NCBI GenBank assembly: GCA_003194525.1
Contig: NBIV01000081.1
Coordinates: 124,001-188,000 of the forward strand
Source: Gracilariopsis chorda
Lineage: Eukaryota > Rhodophyta > Florideophyceae > Gracilariales > Gracilariaceae
DNA length: 64,000 nucleotides
Direction of reading: 5' to 3'
The notes under the pieces were generated by a model. It did no database searches, was not told where the DNA came from, and saw nothing but the letters and a program-made list of their open reading frames with translations. Position numbers and translations under genes: made by a program. Shown piece after piece: positions 10,541 to 19,692 of this stretch. Each line of letters begins with the position of its first letter. Positions within the stretch are counted from its first letter, which is position 1.

Positions 10541-11624
10541 GAAAGGGTTCGGCATGGTTTTGCACGTTCGCTATGTTCAACTGACACTGTAGATAATCAT
10601 GCTACTTTGACCGTAAACGATGGGTTTCACTGAGCACCTCGATAGCATTTGCTGTGTCCCTGCTGTTGCTCTCCGTTATCAATCTTGCCCAAAGTTCATG
10701 TCACGCTGAAGAATCTGTTTGTTGTTCTATAGCGAGGATGATTGACGGCAACGCATCCACATTGATCCACTTCAACCGTCCAGCCTGGATATTCATCATC
10801 TTTCAATCCTTCATAGCCTGGTCAGCGTACCCCGACCTTGAACGGCGCCTGATGGAACAAGCAGCGCATCAGAAAACGGCCCTGCGCGTTACGAGAATCT
10901 TCTTTTGGTCCTGTACGAAAGTTTCGAGTCTTTGCAAGAGACACTTCTCTGGCTACTTTCGTGCGACATTAGAACTTCGATTCCAAGCGCACCCGTTCTT
11001 ATCGCTATGCTGCTTCAAAAGGGATAATCCGACCCCACGTTTTGGTCCTGAAGGCTATCAAGTTGGCCCTCTTTGACCCATAAGGCGTTCATTTGTTTAT
11101 CCACTTTATTAGAAACGATTTTTGCGATTGCCTTACCCCTGTCTGCAGACACTCCTGCAGAGACGATGTCTTCTGGAGTGGAGCCTGCTTTCAGATTCCA
11201 CATGAATATCTCTAGTCGCCTATGGCATTAACCCGCACCGATGGGAACGAAGAGCGCACAATCCGTACCCGTTGGAGACAAGACATGTTTTGATCGGGCG
11301 GCTAACGAGGGTGGCCCCCCAGCATGACACTGGATGGTGCACCATAGTCCGCATCATGAAGCACACTGGAGCAATCTTTTTCTGAACCCTTTTTTTAGCT
11401 CGGACCCATTGGTTTCGGTAGGGTTCGTTACTTCACGTACCCGAATCAGCTTAACAGTTTTGTGGGTTTTCCAACCGACTGGGTGGTTCTTTACGGCTCT
11501 CAAGGATCCCCCAACGAGAGAAGCGCGTTTGCGTCGCAGAAACTTGTGTAGAACACAAAGGCATCTGTCACCATCGTCACCGTGTTTGAGGATCTACTAT
11601 TTTCATCACGTTTCCCCTTGGTCA
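10541..11624. other. Intergenic with weak open frames
   Basis: No gene is supported. A plus-strand frame ending at 11076 contains a signal-like run (FAVSLLLLSVINLA, about 10648-10690) but has no ATG until 10738 and no known domain. A minus-strand ATG frame at 11015-11203 encodes 62 residues (MWNLKAGSTPEDIVSAG start) without a recognised family. Either could be a decayed gene. The promoter of the HIT gene must lie in the last few hundred bases. Confidence 0.4.
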
Positions 11625-12047
11625 ATGTCGACGCGAGAAGCTAAAGCCACAGAAGTGTGGGAGCAATACTTTGAAAACGTACCGGCAATTCTTTACATGG
11701 ATGATGAGATTGTCGCATTTCCAGACCGTGACCCGAAGGCATCAACGCACGTCCTTGTGGTACCACGTCGTCGCCATATCATTGGCGTAGAGGGATTGAA
11801 ACCCAGCGACTTGCCACTTTTGGACGCTATGGGTCGAGTGGGGAAGCAGCTGACCAATTGCCTGCCATCCAACATGGGATTTCATCAACGCCCATTCCGT
11901 TCTGTTGATCATTTGCATTTACATTGCATTGTTCCTCCGTTTAGGTCACCTATGACGAAAGTATTCTTCATCAACCTGCTTAGAAGAGATTCGAATCTTG
12001 GTTACACAACGTTGTCACATGTGAAGAAGAGATTGGAGAAGATCTAG
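11625..12047 (+). CDS. HIT-domain nucleotide hydrolase, HINT3-like
   Basis: A 140-residue histidine-triad protein, expected to hydrolyse AMP-lysine or AMP-amide bonds in nucleoside phosphoramidates. The N-terminal half reads YMDDEIVAFPDRDPKASTH and VLVVPRRRHI. The catalytic triad is in VDHLHLHC, preceded by GFHQRPFRS, as in HINT3/aprataxin-like members. The C-terminus (NLGYTTLSHVKKRLEKI) also fits that subgroup. The frame is open upstream to an ATG at 11334, but those 97 residues look like untranslated sequence; the ATG at 11625 (MSTREAKATEVW) gives the normal family length. It converges on the RRM gene with only 15 bp between the stop codons. Confidence 0.88.
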   Translation: MSTREAKATEVWEQYFENVPAILYMDDEIVAFPDRDPKASTHVLVVPRRRHIIGVEGLKPSDLPLLDAMGRVGKQLTNCLPSNMGFHQRPFRSVDHLHLHCIVPPFRSPMTKVFFINLLRRDSNLGYTTLSHVKKRLEKI

Positions 12048-12062
12048 TCCGGTACACAACGT

Positions 12063-12725
12063 CTATTCAATTGCTTCTCGCACTCTTAATCTTGTCCCGA
12101 GACGTCTCGAATCACCATTGAGGATATCAATGACAGCCGCCGCAGTCGATTTGCCTCTCACTGTAACGAACCCAAATCCCTTGGACCTACCAGTAACACG
12201 GTCGAAAACTACTCTAGAGTAGGTGACCTCGCCGAACTCTGCAACAGTATTTCTGAGGACATCACTGTCAACTTTCGGCGAGAGTCCAGATATGTAAAGT
12301 TTTACCCCCACAACATTGGGGTCTTCTTCAGCATTTTGTCCTTCGTCAGCGTGCTCTGCTGATTCACGTAACGGCGCTCCCGTTACGGTTAGAGCATCTT
12401 TCGCGGTGGCCGTAAAGCGAGTGCGACATTGGCTGCATCTTACAATGAGACTTCCCTTCTCCAGAATTTGAGAAGCGGAGATTGGTTCATCGGACCCACA
12501 TGATGGGCATGTTGAGAAAGCCTCGTCTTGAGGACTTGGACGCCTTCTTCTTGAAGCATGGAAGCTTCTCGCTCCATTCAAAGGAAATATAGCGGGGCGG
12601 CAGACGCGCGGCATCAGCGTCTTGGGCGTAAAGGTGCACCCGTTGCGCACAAATGGCGAAGTCAGGGTTGAGATGCCAAGGGGAGTGTGCTGGGCAAGGA
12701 ATGCAGTTGGTGATTGTTTCCGCAT
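12063..12725 (-). CDS. Organellar zinc-ribbon/RRM RNA-binding protein
   Basis: A 220-residue protein with a basic presequence including ARSFHASRRRR, typical of mitochondrial import. A zinc ribbon follows at about residues 73-100 (CPSCGSDE ... CSQC). The C-terminal RNA-recognition motif spans about 140-217, with RNP2 LYISGL and RNP1 KGFGFVTV and the usual DRVTGRSKGFGF spacing. It should bind organellar RNA; the target is unknown. The combination of one Zn ribbon and one RRM is not an organelle family I can name. It shares an upstream region of 408 bp with the divergent AP-1 sigma gene and is convergent with the HIT gene. Confidence 0.82.
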   Translation of the reverse strand: MRKQSPTAFLAQHTPLGISTLTSPFVRNGCTFTPKTLMPRVCRPAIFPLNGARSFHASRRRRPSPQDEAFSTCPSCGSDEPISASQILEKGSLIVRCSQCRTRFTATAKDALTVTGAPLRESAEHADEGQNAEEDPNVVGVKLYISGLSPKVDSDVLRNTVAEFGEVTYSRVVFDRVTGRSKGFGFVTVRGKSTAAAVIDILNGDSRRLGTRLRVREAIE

Positions 12726-13133
12726 CTCTCAATCGTCTCTTTCTTTGTTTATGTCGATCTACTTGCCTGAATCGCACTCAACAACGTAATCCGCAATCTT
12801 AAACTCTGTACTCTTCTCTGAGAATAAGAAACCTCACAGCCCTACAAAGACGAATGTGATCACACGTCAGGTTTGGACGCTCTTCTCTGTACAGTTGAGA
12901 TTTCGAGTTTTTCTGAAAAACATTTTAACAATTGCTTACAAATCAGTCCCACATACCCTCACTGGTGTTGCCCACGCAAAGCTGTCTTTCTGCAGACTTT
13001 CTGCAGACTAGCGCTTGTCTTGATTTGTCTCAGGCTTTAACTTGGTGCGTTTAAGAACGTCTAAGGTCCGACCAGAGTTTCGTTGGCAAAGTAAAGCTCT
13101 GCTCGTAAAAGTACGTTCTTTGACCTCCTTAAA
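12726..13133. promoter_or_regulatory. Shared upstream region of two divergent genes
   Basis: 408 bp lie between the ATG of the RRM gene (minus) and the ATG of AP-1 sigma (plus), so both promoters must be here. A short direct repeat TTTCTGCAGAC TTTCTGCAGAC is at about 12988-13010. No clear TATA box was found. Confidence 0.45.
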
Positions 13134-13755
13134 ATGGTAAGTAGATTAGCAAGAAAACTGGTTGCTCTCTGAGTTTGCGTACGGCTTCAACATTTCGAGT
13201 TTCGCTAACCTTACACGGCAAATACATTCATTCTTGTCAATCTGAATCCAGATTCACTGGATTCTTCTCATAAACCGGCAAGGAAAAGTACGGCTCTCCA
13301 AGTGGTACGAGTCCTTCACAGAAACCGAGCGAAGCGCTATACTCCGCGATGTGCAATCGCACGTACTCACGCGGAGTTCGAAAATGTGCAATGTGGTCGA
13401 CCGCAAGGACAACAAAATCGTGTACAAGCGGTACGCGAGTCTGTACTTCATTGCATGTATCGACGCGGACGAAAACGAACTCGCCATGATGGAACTGTTG
13501 CACGTATTCGTGGAAGTTCTAGATAGTTACTTTGGAAATGTTTGCGAACTGGATCTCATCTTCCATTTCACACGCGCGTACTGGATACTAGACGAAATGT
13601 TTAGCGGCGGCGAACTCTTGGAGTGTGACAAGTCGGCGGTTCTAGCAGCCGTGTATAGTAAGGACGCAGCCGCAGAGCCGGTACCTGAGTTTGCACCCAA
13701 AACCCCTTCGGGTGCGCACGTTGCTTCCGCCAGTCATAGCTCTCGGCACCGATGA
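13134..13755 (+). CDS. AP1S: AP-1 clathrin adaptor complex sigma subunit (one intron)
   Basis: The small subunit of the AP-1 adaptor, which sorts clathrin cargo between trans-Golgi and endosomes. The coding sequence is join(13134..13136,13252..13755): the ATG is exon 1 alone and a 115 bp intron follows. Exon 2 opens with IHWILLINRQGKVRLSKWYE, the canonical sigma start, and continues in frame through CNVVDRKDNKIVYKRYASLYF, FVEVLDSYFGNVCELDLIF and AYWILDEM. The KVRLSKWY and LTRSSKMCN features favour sigma-1 over sigma-2 or sigma-3. The protein is 168 residues, about 10 more than usual, with a polar tail rich in Ala/Ser/His. Without the intron the N-terminal third would have no start codon. Confidence 0.92.
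13137..13251 (+). other. Spliceosomal intron directly after the start codon
   Basis: The donor is G|GTAAGT at 13137 and the acceptor is TCCAG at 13247-13251. A branch-site-like GCTAAC lies at 13204-13209. Removing 115 bp restores a full, family-standard AP-1 sigma N-terminus in frame, which is strong support. Confidence 0.9.
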
Positions 13756-14152
13756 TGCAAGTATTAAACATTCGAATAACTGTTAAAGTTCATTCCGTGC
13801 GCTTACATCGGTTACAACGTGTTGCTCCAGCGTCTTCAGATATCTTCTGCGCAAGGTTTGAAGCTTGAGCGCTCTTTGCCTGGTCGGAGTCAGTTGATCG
13901 TAGCTGGACAATTATCTAACAAGCATAAATTAGAGGCGGACAATACGTACTGTGGGGAAATAGCCCAGACCAAAAGATCAATTTCTGGAGGGTGCGCTCT
14001 AACGAGACCTCGTTCCGGAATATGTGTACTCGCCATCGCCGAAATTCCCTTTCAAGTTTCACATGGTCCGTTCTTTCGCACGCTACGCTTTCACTCTCAC
14101 GCCCTCGAACTGTTTTACTTGATTCTCACTACTCCGATAAGATTTATCAGAG
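13756..14152. other. Intergenic, AP-1 sigma to CSN7
   Basis: 397 bp. A plus-strand frame is open across part of it but matches no family. It presumably holds the AP-1 sigma 3' UTR and the CSN7 promoter. Confidence 0.45.
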
Positions 14153-14968
14153 ATGACTACGCAGTCAAGCGATCGTATGATCCACTACCTCTCCAGTTCG
14201 CGCCTAGCATCACCCGACATGGCGGCGCAGCTTTGCATACAAGCCACAGAAGACCCCAACATGTACGTCTTCGGAGAGCTCTTGTCTGTGCATTCAATTC
14301 AGGCACTCGAAAACAATCCCGAGAAGCAGAAATATTTCCAGTTGTTGCGTCTCTTCGCGCACGGCACGTTGTACGACTATCAACAGAACCGCCATCTGTT
14401 CCCGCCACTATCTGAAGCACAGCTTCGTAAACTCCGTGCCCTGACGTTAGTATCTCTGGCACATGGGCATAACGAGCTGCGGTACGAACAACTCCGCAGT
14501 GCCTTAGCTGTACAGAGCACGCGAGAGATTGAAGACGTGGTCATCGACGCAGTGTACGCCGGATTAATACGAGCAAGGATGAATCAGCAAGCGGGCACGG
14601 TGGAGATTATCGCAGCAGAAGGTCGTGATGTGGTTTTTCCAGCCGGAATAGAGTCCATGGTAAACTCACTCAAACGATGTTTATCAAGGGCAAATCAGCT
14701 AGCAAGAGAGATCGATAACAAAATTGATTTCATAGCCACCAACACCAACAAGGCGAGAGAACACAAGGAAAAGGCGGCGGCAGAGCTGGATGCAGTTCGG
14801 TCGCAACTTAAGGTAGAAGCGTCGAGAGAAGCGAAATTCAACCGAATGCGCAACAAGACATCCGACGTCCCGACAGAAAACGACGTGTTACAATACTACC
14901 GTAGAGACTCATCATTCAGAACGATGCGAACGAGGAGATCGTCGCGCTCGTCCGACACGGATTCTTGA
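14153..14968 (+). CDS. CSN7: COP9 signalosome subunit 7 (PCI domain)
   Basis: The 271-residue protein belongs to the COP9 signalosome, which removes NEDD8 from cullin-RING ligases. The PCI region spans about residues 30-170: FGELLSVHSIQALE, YFQLLRLFAHGTLYDY, then LRKLRALTLVSLA and the winged-helix segment STREIEDVVIDAVYAGLIRARMNQ. A C-terminal helix (about 180-250) is charged and coiled-coil-like, and the tail is Arg/Ser-rich. The order and spacing match CSN7 rather than eIF3m or Rpn subunits. The ATG at 14153 gives the family-normal start. It is convergent with the metaxin-like gene, 43 bp between stops. Confidence 0.88.
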   Translation: MTTQSSDRMIHYLSSSRLASPDMAAQLCIQATEDPNMYVFGELLSVHSIQALENNPEKQKYFQLLRLFAHGTLYDYQQNRHLFPPLSEAQLRKLRALTLVSLAHGHNELRYEQLRSALAVQSTREIEDVVIDAVYAGLIRARMNQQAGTVEIIAAEGRDVVFPAGIESMVNSLKRCLSRANQLAREIDNKIDFIATNTNKAREHKEKAAAELDAVRSQLKVEASREAKFNRMRNKTSDVPTENDVLQYYRRDSSFRTMRTRRSSRSSDTDS

Positions 14969-15011
14969 CTCGGTTAATTGCACTAAAGTTAATATAGTAC
15001 ATGAGGCACAT

Positions 15012-16034
15012 TTACTCATATTCGATCTCGATTTCATTAGCCAGTAGCACATGAGCGGCGAAAGCGGCGGCCGAAGCGATGACGAAGTAGCGATTCCACT
15101 TCCGTCGAGTAGTTTCTTCCTCAGATACTTCTGTTTCTCTATCCTGTTGCTCTCTGGCTCTTCTGGCAGCAGTGCGTCTGCATTCCTCGAGAAGCTGCTC
15201 GTTGTCGAGCTGGCCAACCAAGCGGTCGCCGTCGCGCGCGAAAAACTGTTGCTGCACGCGGGCGACAAAAGCGACGAGGTTGCTGAACTTGGCGACCTGG
15301 GCGCGAAGCTCAGTGCAGGGAAGAGGGACGTAGAGGACGGTAGCCAGATATCCGAAGACGATTGCGTCTAGGACAGAGGGCTCATCGCCATAAAAGAAGC
15401 GGTTGCGATCGCCCAGTCTGGTGGAGAGAGCGGCCAGAGCGATATCGGCGTCAAAGTAGAGACTGTCCGGACGGCGATCTGCGAGGTGACGGCGAACTTG
15501 GCGACGGTTGAGATACGGCAAAAGTCTGTTCAGGGGGAATGATGAGTTGCTCTCGAGAAGAGTGTGGTAGATGAGTTGATAATTGCTGTCGTTAAGATAG
15601 AGCTCGTAGAGCCTGGCAGGGGCGAATCGGGAGGTAACTAGGGTGGCGAAGGCGGTGCTTTCTGCGATCATGAAAGGGGTAAGATGGTGGTTGGGGTCAG
15701 GGAGCGTGATATTGGCGGTGAGCAGAGCGATGAGACTGGGAAGACCGGCGCAGACGGAGGGCTCAACACTGTCGGGGTTCTCAAAGATGACGACTGGGAG
15801 AAGGTTCGCGGTTGTCATAGAGCGCGAGGCGCCGGTGGAGAGGGAGAAGTTTATGTTGCAGAAGCGGAGGAGAGCGATTGCGGCAAGGCCATCGGCGTCG
15901 ATGGTGGGCAGCGCCCAGCCGCCGGACTCGGTGTAGATGCGGGCGGTGACGTTGGGGTCGGTCATGCGGGACGTGGAGCGCGCGTCGGACGGCTGCGCGT
16001 GGCGCGCGGACTTGCCGATTTGTCTTGTCGGCAT
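15012..16034 (-). CDS. Metaxin-like mitochondrial outer-membrane import protein
   Basis: Metaxins (Sam37/Tom37 relatives) work with Sam50 in inserting beta-barrel proteins. The N-terminal domain opens with ESGGWALPTIDADGLAAIALLRF, the metaxin thioredoxin-like start. The C-terminal GST-like domain carries FFYGDEPSVLDAIVFGYLATVL and the KFSNLVAFVARV helix. A hydrophobic segment close to the C-terminus (about residues 315-335, YFVIASAAAFAAHVLLA) would be the outer-membrane tail anchor. The ATG at 16034 gives 340 residues; the ATG at 15965 (MTDPNVTARIYTESGGW) gives 317 and fits the family start better. Confidence 0.83.
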   Translation of the reverse strand: MPTRQIGKSARHAQPSDARSTSRMTDPNVTARIYTESGGWALPTIDADGLAAIALLRFCNINFSLSTGASRSMTTANLLPVVIFENPDSVEPSVCAGLPSLIALLTANITLPDPNHHLTPFMIAESTAFATLVTSRFAPARLYELYLNDSNYQLIYHTLLESNSSFPLNRLLPYLNRRQVRRHLADRRPDSLYFDADIALAALSTRLGDRNRFFYGDEPSVLDAIVFGYLATVLYVPLPCTELRAQVAKFSNLVAFVARVQQQFFARDGDRLVGQLDNEQLLEECRRTAARRAREQQDRETEVSEEETTRRKWNRYFVIASAAAFAAHVLLANEIEIEYE

Positions 16035-16295
16035 TGCATTGGAGTCTGCAGCTCGTATGACGCTGCCGAGTCCGTCGCGCCCGCGCCGTCGCTATGGCGC
16101 CGCCCGGCACTCGAGACTGCGCTCGGCGCGCTGCCGCATAGCGCCACGTGGCCCCGAAGGCTTGTCACTGTATCTCTGAGAAATTCTCCAAGTCTTCGTC
16201 AACGAGGGGTGAGACTGTGGATAGCTTTTATAGTCCATGCCTCTTCTCGATACAAGAACGTCCATTCGGCCCTTCTTAAAGAGTTATCCGTCCCG
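16035..16295. other. Intergenic, PET127-like gene to metaxin-like gene
   Basis: 261 bp between two minus-strand genes, GC-rich in the half nearest the metaxin start. No separate feature was seen. It must serve as the metaxin promoter and the PET127 3' region is on its right-hand neighbour. Confidence 0.4.
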
Positions 16296-18245
16296 TCAGC
16301 GCAGGTACACACGCGCTAACCCGCTCACAAACTTGCACTCGTGCTCTGAACTCAGCTTTTCCACCTCGCGCAGCTGGTAACGCAGCCGGAACTGGTCACC
16401 GTCCCCCAACGAGATGTTTCGCCTCGGCACCTCCTCCTCGTTCATCAGTGGCGCCACCTTAAGCTCCCACACCTTCAGTCCGCCGCTCCGCATACCCGAC
16501 AAGTCGAACTTTAAGTGATTGAACACGTCGCGATTGGCCGCCACCCGGCGTTTCCTCTGCCCGCCCGTCCCCGTCCCAGCTATCCACTCCCCGCCGAGCG
16601 CTCTGATACGTCCATGCGCCCCGACTATCGCAACGCCGCTCCCCTTCTTGTGCAGCTCCGAGTCCAAATGCCACTGTCCGCATGCCTGCAACTTTGTTTT
16701 CAACCCCTCAGACGGAGTCGTTACCTCGCCCTCCTGATCCCGCCGTTCAAACTCCTTGTTTCCAAACGCGTCCACCTCGCCCTTTTTCAGACGCTGTACA
16801 AACACAAACATCTTCAGTTTCGACCACTCCGTATACAGCATCACCTTAAGCTTTTCATCGCAATCGTCCAACGGCATGCTTTTCGTAATCGTTCCCAGCA
16901 CCTCCTGCAACAAATGCACAGCCGTGCCAAATGCCACGTCCGCCCACCGCTCGCTGCCAAAAATGTACGACTCGATCTCCTTCAGCGAGATGTACTCCAG
17001 TCCGAGAAGTTCCGTCGTGTTATGATATGCCACAAGCGCACCAGCCATCCGTCCAATGCGTAGTTGTAACGCGTACTTCAAAAACACCGTTCTCACCATA
17101 TCGTAGAACTCACGCTCATACGAATCTGTCTTACCTTTGAGAAAACGTAGTTTGTGCGACGTGTACTGCAAGTAATTGGCGAGATCGTAGCGAATCTTCG
17201 CCACTGCGCGAGTTTTCACATCAAATACTTCGCCCGTAGCGGCATTGCGGCAGTCTATCTGAGCGCGTAACAGGAACTGTGATGCTTGTGAATAATGGTA
17301 AAACTGCTGTTCGTGACTGCTGGGCATAGCGTGTGGGTATTCTGAAGCCCTGCCCACTTCCGATTGTGAAGCAACGTACTTGCGAGTGAATTCCTCTGCT
17401 GAAGTGGTGAGCATGCGCTCCATAGAGTGACCCAAATCACGCAGAATGGAGGGACCGTTATCAGATCCTGAATGCGCATTAAGCGTGTAGACAACACGAT
17501 CAGAGCGGTTGAGAGAAAGCGTAAAGGCGACAGGCCGTCTGTGGTACTTTGAAAAATGACTGGGGAGATCAGCCAGTTGAGCGGAAAGACCACCTAACAA
17601 ATCAGTGTCTCGGTAGTTAGAAAGTAAATGATACATAGTGGCAATCGCGGGGGATATAGAACTGGTGCTGCTTGAATATCTGACCCCCGGGGTTTCCGCG
17701 GCGATTCGATGCAGGGTGAGATCGTCTGCAGCGGGCACGTAACCGGGAATGTTCCACCAAGCAATGTCCTCTGGCTGCACGATCTTCCGAATGTAGTCCT
17801 TATAGTAAAACGAGTGGCGATGGCGATGAGAAGGCCATCTACGATTTAGCGGAGTGGTTCGTTCTGGGTTTTTCAACAGCCAGGGCGCCTCGAGAGGGTA
17901 CAAGCCGTCACCGCGTAGAACAACGTCCATACCGTGGGCGAGCTCAGGGATGATGGTAGGATCCTGGCCGCTGGGGATTTCGCGAAGATGAAGCGATGTG
18001 TCGATGAGCTGGGGCCAGGAGGTGATGTCCTGTTTGGCGTGGGCAAAGTTGGCTGGATCGTCGGGAAGACTGTTTAATTGGGACGCGATTGGCTTCCATG
18101 GTGGAGGGCGACGATAACCAAATACGAGCGGTTGGGCGGATTCGCGGGGACGACGCTTCGGATCGGCTAGGGACGGTCGTGCTGTTAGAGAACGCGCTAG
18201 AGACCGCGTGGAGGCACTGACGCGGTGTACGCTCGCGACGAGCAT
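16296..18245 (-). CDS. PET127-like mitochondrial RNA processing protein
   Basis: The 649-residue protein opens with an Arg/Ser-rich mitochondrial presequence (about residues 1-35). The conserved Pet127 core follows: PELAHGMDVVLRGDGLYPLEAPW, the GVRYSSSTSSISPAIATMYHLLSNYR block, YTLNAHSGSD, RDLGHSMERMLTTSAEEF, FDVKTRAVAKIRYDLANYL and SYEREFYDMVRTVFLKYALQLRIGRM. The His in AYHNTTELLGLEYISL is in its usual place. In yeast Pet127 is tied to the mitochondrial membrane and to 5' processing, stability and degradation of mitochondrial RNA; the same role here is inferred. The last 100 residues (from about 550) are a divergent basic/Gly-rich extension plus a beta-rich tail. Confidence 0.85.
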   Translation of the reverse strand: MLVASVHRVSASTRSLARSLTARPSLADPKRRPRESAQPLVFGYRRPPPWKPIASQLNSLPDDPANFAHAKQDITSWPQLIDTSLHLREIPSGQDPTIIPELAHGMDVVLRGDGLYPLEAPWLLKNPERTTPLNRRWPSHRHRHSFYYKDYIRKIVQPEDIAWWNIPGYVPAADDLTLHRIAAETPGVRYSSSTSSISPAIATMYHLLSNYRDTDLLGGLSAQLADLPSHFSKYHRRPVAFTLSLNRSDRVVYTLNAHSGSDNGPSILRDLGHSMERMLTTSAEEFTRKYVASQSEVGRASEYPHAMPSSHEQQFYHYSQASQFLLRAQIDCRNAATGEVFDVKTRAVAKIRYDLANYLQYTSHKLRFLKGKTDSYEREFYDMVRTVFLKYALQLRIGRMAGALVAYHNTTELLGLEYISLKEIESYIFGSERWADVAFGTAVHLLQEVLGTITKSMPLDDCDEKLKVMLYTEWSKLKMFVFVQRLKKGEVDAFGNKEFERRDQEGEVTTPSEGLKTKLQACGQWHLDSELHKKGSGVAIVGAHGRIRALGGEWIAGTGTGGQRKRRVAANRDVFNHLKFDLSGMRSGGLKVWELKVAPLMNEEEVPRRNISLGDGDQFRLRYQLREVEKLSSEHECKFVSGLARVYLR

Positions 18246-19692
18246 CGGATGAACGGTGTGGCCACTGTTAGGCGCATGATGCGTCCGGTCCGACGCTGAT
18301 CACGGCTCGCATCTAAACGGTATATCGAGGGTCTGGGGTCGGACCTTTACGCCGATGCTTCAGCGGTCAATGGGGATACTCAAGTGTATCATGTTCCTTC
18401 CCTACGCGGGTATCCTTATGTACCACAGTATTGTCACTCTGCGTGACTTCGTGCGCATGACGCGCACTCATCAGAAAGCATTTGCGCATGCCCTGTCACG
18501 TCTCGGAGCTCGTAAAGTATGTCTTCGATAGTGATCACAGGCGCCGGTGATTTTTGAACTCGTTCTGTTCTACCGAACGTAAACGGTATCAGGGATAATC
18601 TTCGTTGCCTTTGGTGCAAGCGCAGCACGGTTTGACGGTACCAGCGGTATATGGCTAACCTTTTGTACCATACTCACTGCACTCACTTTGTCGCTCCAAC
18701 CTCTTTCACCACTATCCTCTGTCCGTCCCCAAACTATATTCGTCCATCACGAACCTTCTGTGTCGTTTTCTCACTGCCATTTTTCTCATCATCAGTGTTT
18801 TTCTCGTGGACTCTCTGCCTTCAGTATCATTCAGAGCAAAAAATCTGACATTTGTTTCATCACCTCCATTCCCTCTCATCAATACACACATCATCTTTGC
18901 TCTTTAAGTGCAATCTTTAATCACTCTCCTGCACAAATTTTGTTTTTTGGTCTGATTTAAGTTCTGTAGTCCATGAAACAGCAGTCTAACATACACCTAA
19001 GTCATTCTGATCTGATCCAGAGTCGCCTTTGCGCTTAAGGATCGCGCTAATTTGGCGCTTTGTACAGTCTCCGTATTCCCTTGCTCCCCGACAATCCCAA
19101 ACCCAGTTGTAGATCAGAACCCTTTCATTAATTAATTAATTAAGGAAGGTTCATAACATGTGCCGACGCCAATTTCAGACGTCCTTTTTGCTCGTGTCTC
19201 GTTTTGGAAGCATCTCAATTTGATCGAATAGCAATTCTCGCTAGTTTTGTACTCTTCCTTATGACAACATGAAGGACTCGAGCCGAAAAAATTGGTTAGG
19301 CTTACTTGATCTCTTCCTATCCAGGTGAATTGAACCCTGTGAGACTTTAGTGAACTGAACAGGTGCGACTGCTCTCTTGGACGTACTTTGGTTTTTACTA
19401 TTGAACAGAATACTGAAAAGATTTTAGTGATACTCTAGTAAAAATGTCTCAAAGAAGTGACGTCGAAAGTTTTCTATTGTTCGAGTTGAATGTGTCTCCA
19501 AAGATGGAGTGCACCCCAATCAGGGTGTTTGGAGAGAGCACGGCCTTTGGACCAGTCTCTCCAATAGCAGACTGATCACCGCGCATATAAGCCGGTCCGA
19601 CCAACTGCCATGCAGCGCTTCCTCTCTCTCCTCACCGGCTCCCACCAACTCGGCGTTCTCTAACTTTGGCACTCTAACTAATCCTCGGTACG
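18246..19692. other. Intergenic, PET127 to heparinase-like gene
   Basis: 1447 bp with no supported gene. The part next to 18245 is the PET127 promoter. 18650-18960 is pyrimidine-rich and unremarkable. A (TTAA)n-type palindrome (TTAATTAATTAATTAA) is at about 19127-19142. Confidence 0.45.
19585..19591 (+). promoter_or_regulatory. TATA box of the heparinase-like gene
   Basis: GCGCATATAAGCC lies 102 bp upstream of the ATG at 19693, a reasonable distance for a short 5' UTR. It is the only clear TATA-like site near this start. Confidence 0.5.

Noticed and set aside
11334-11624. In-frame upstream extension of the HIT protein
   Set aside because: The 97 extra residues do not resemble a targeting peptide or domain, and the family length is met from 11625.
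15643-16319. Plus-strand frames opposite the metaxin-like gene
   Set aside because: Antisense of a well-supported gene with GC-rich third positions.
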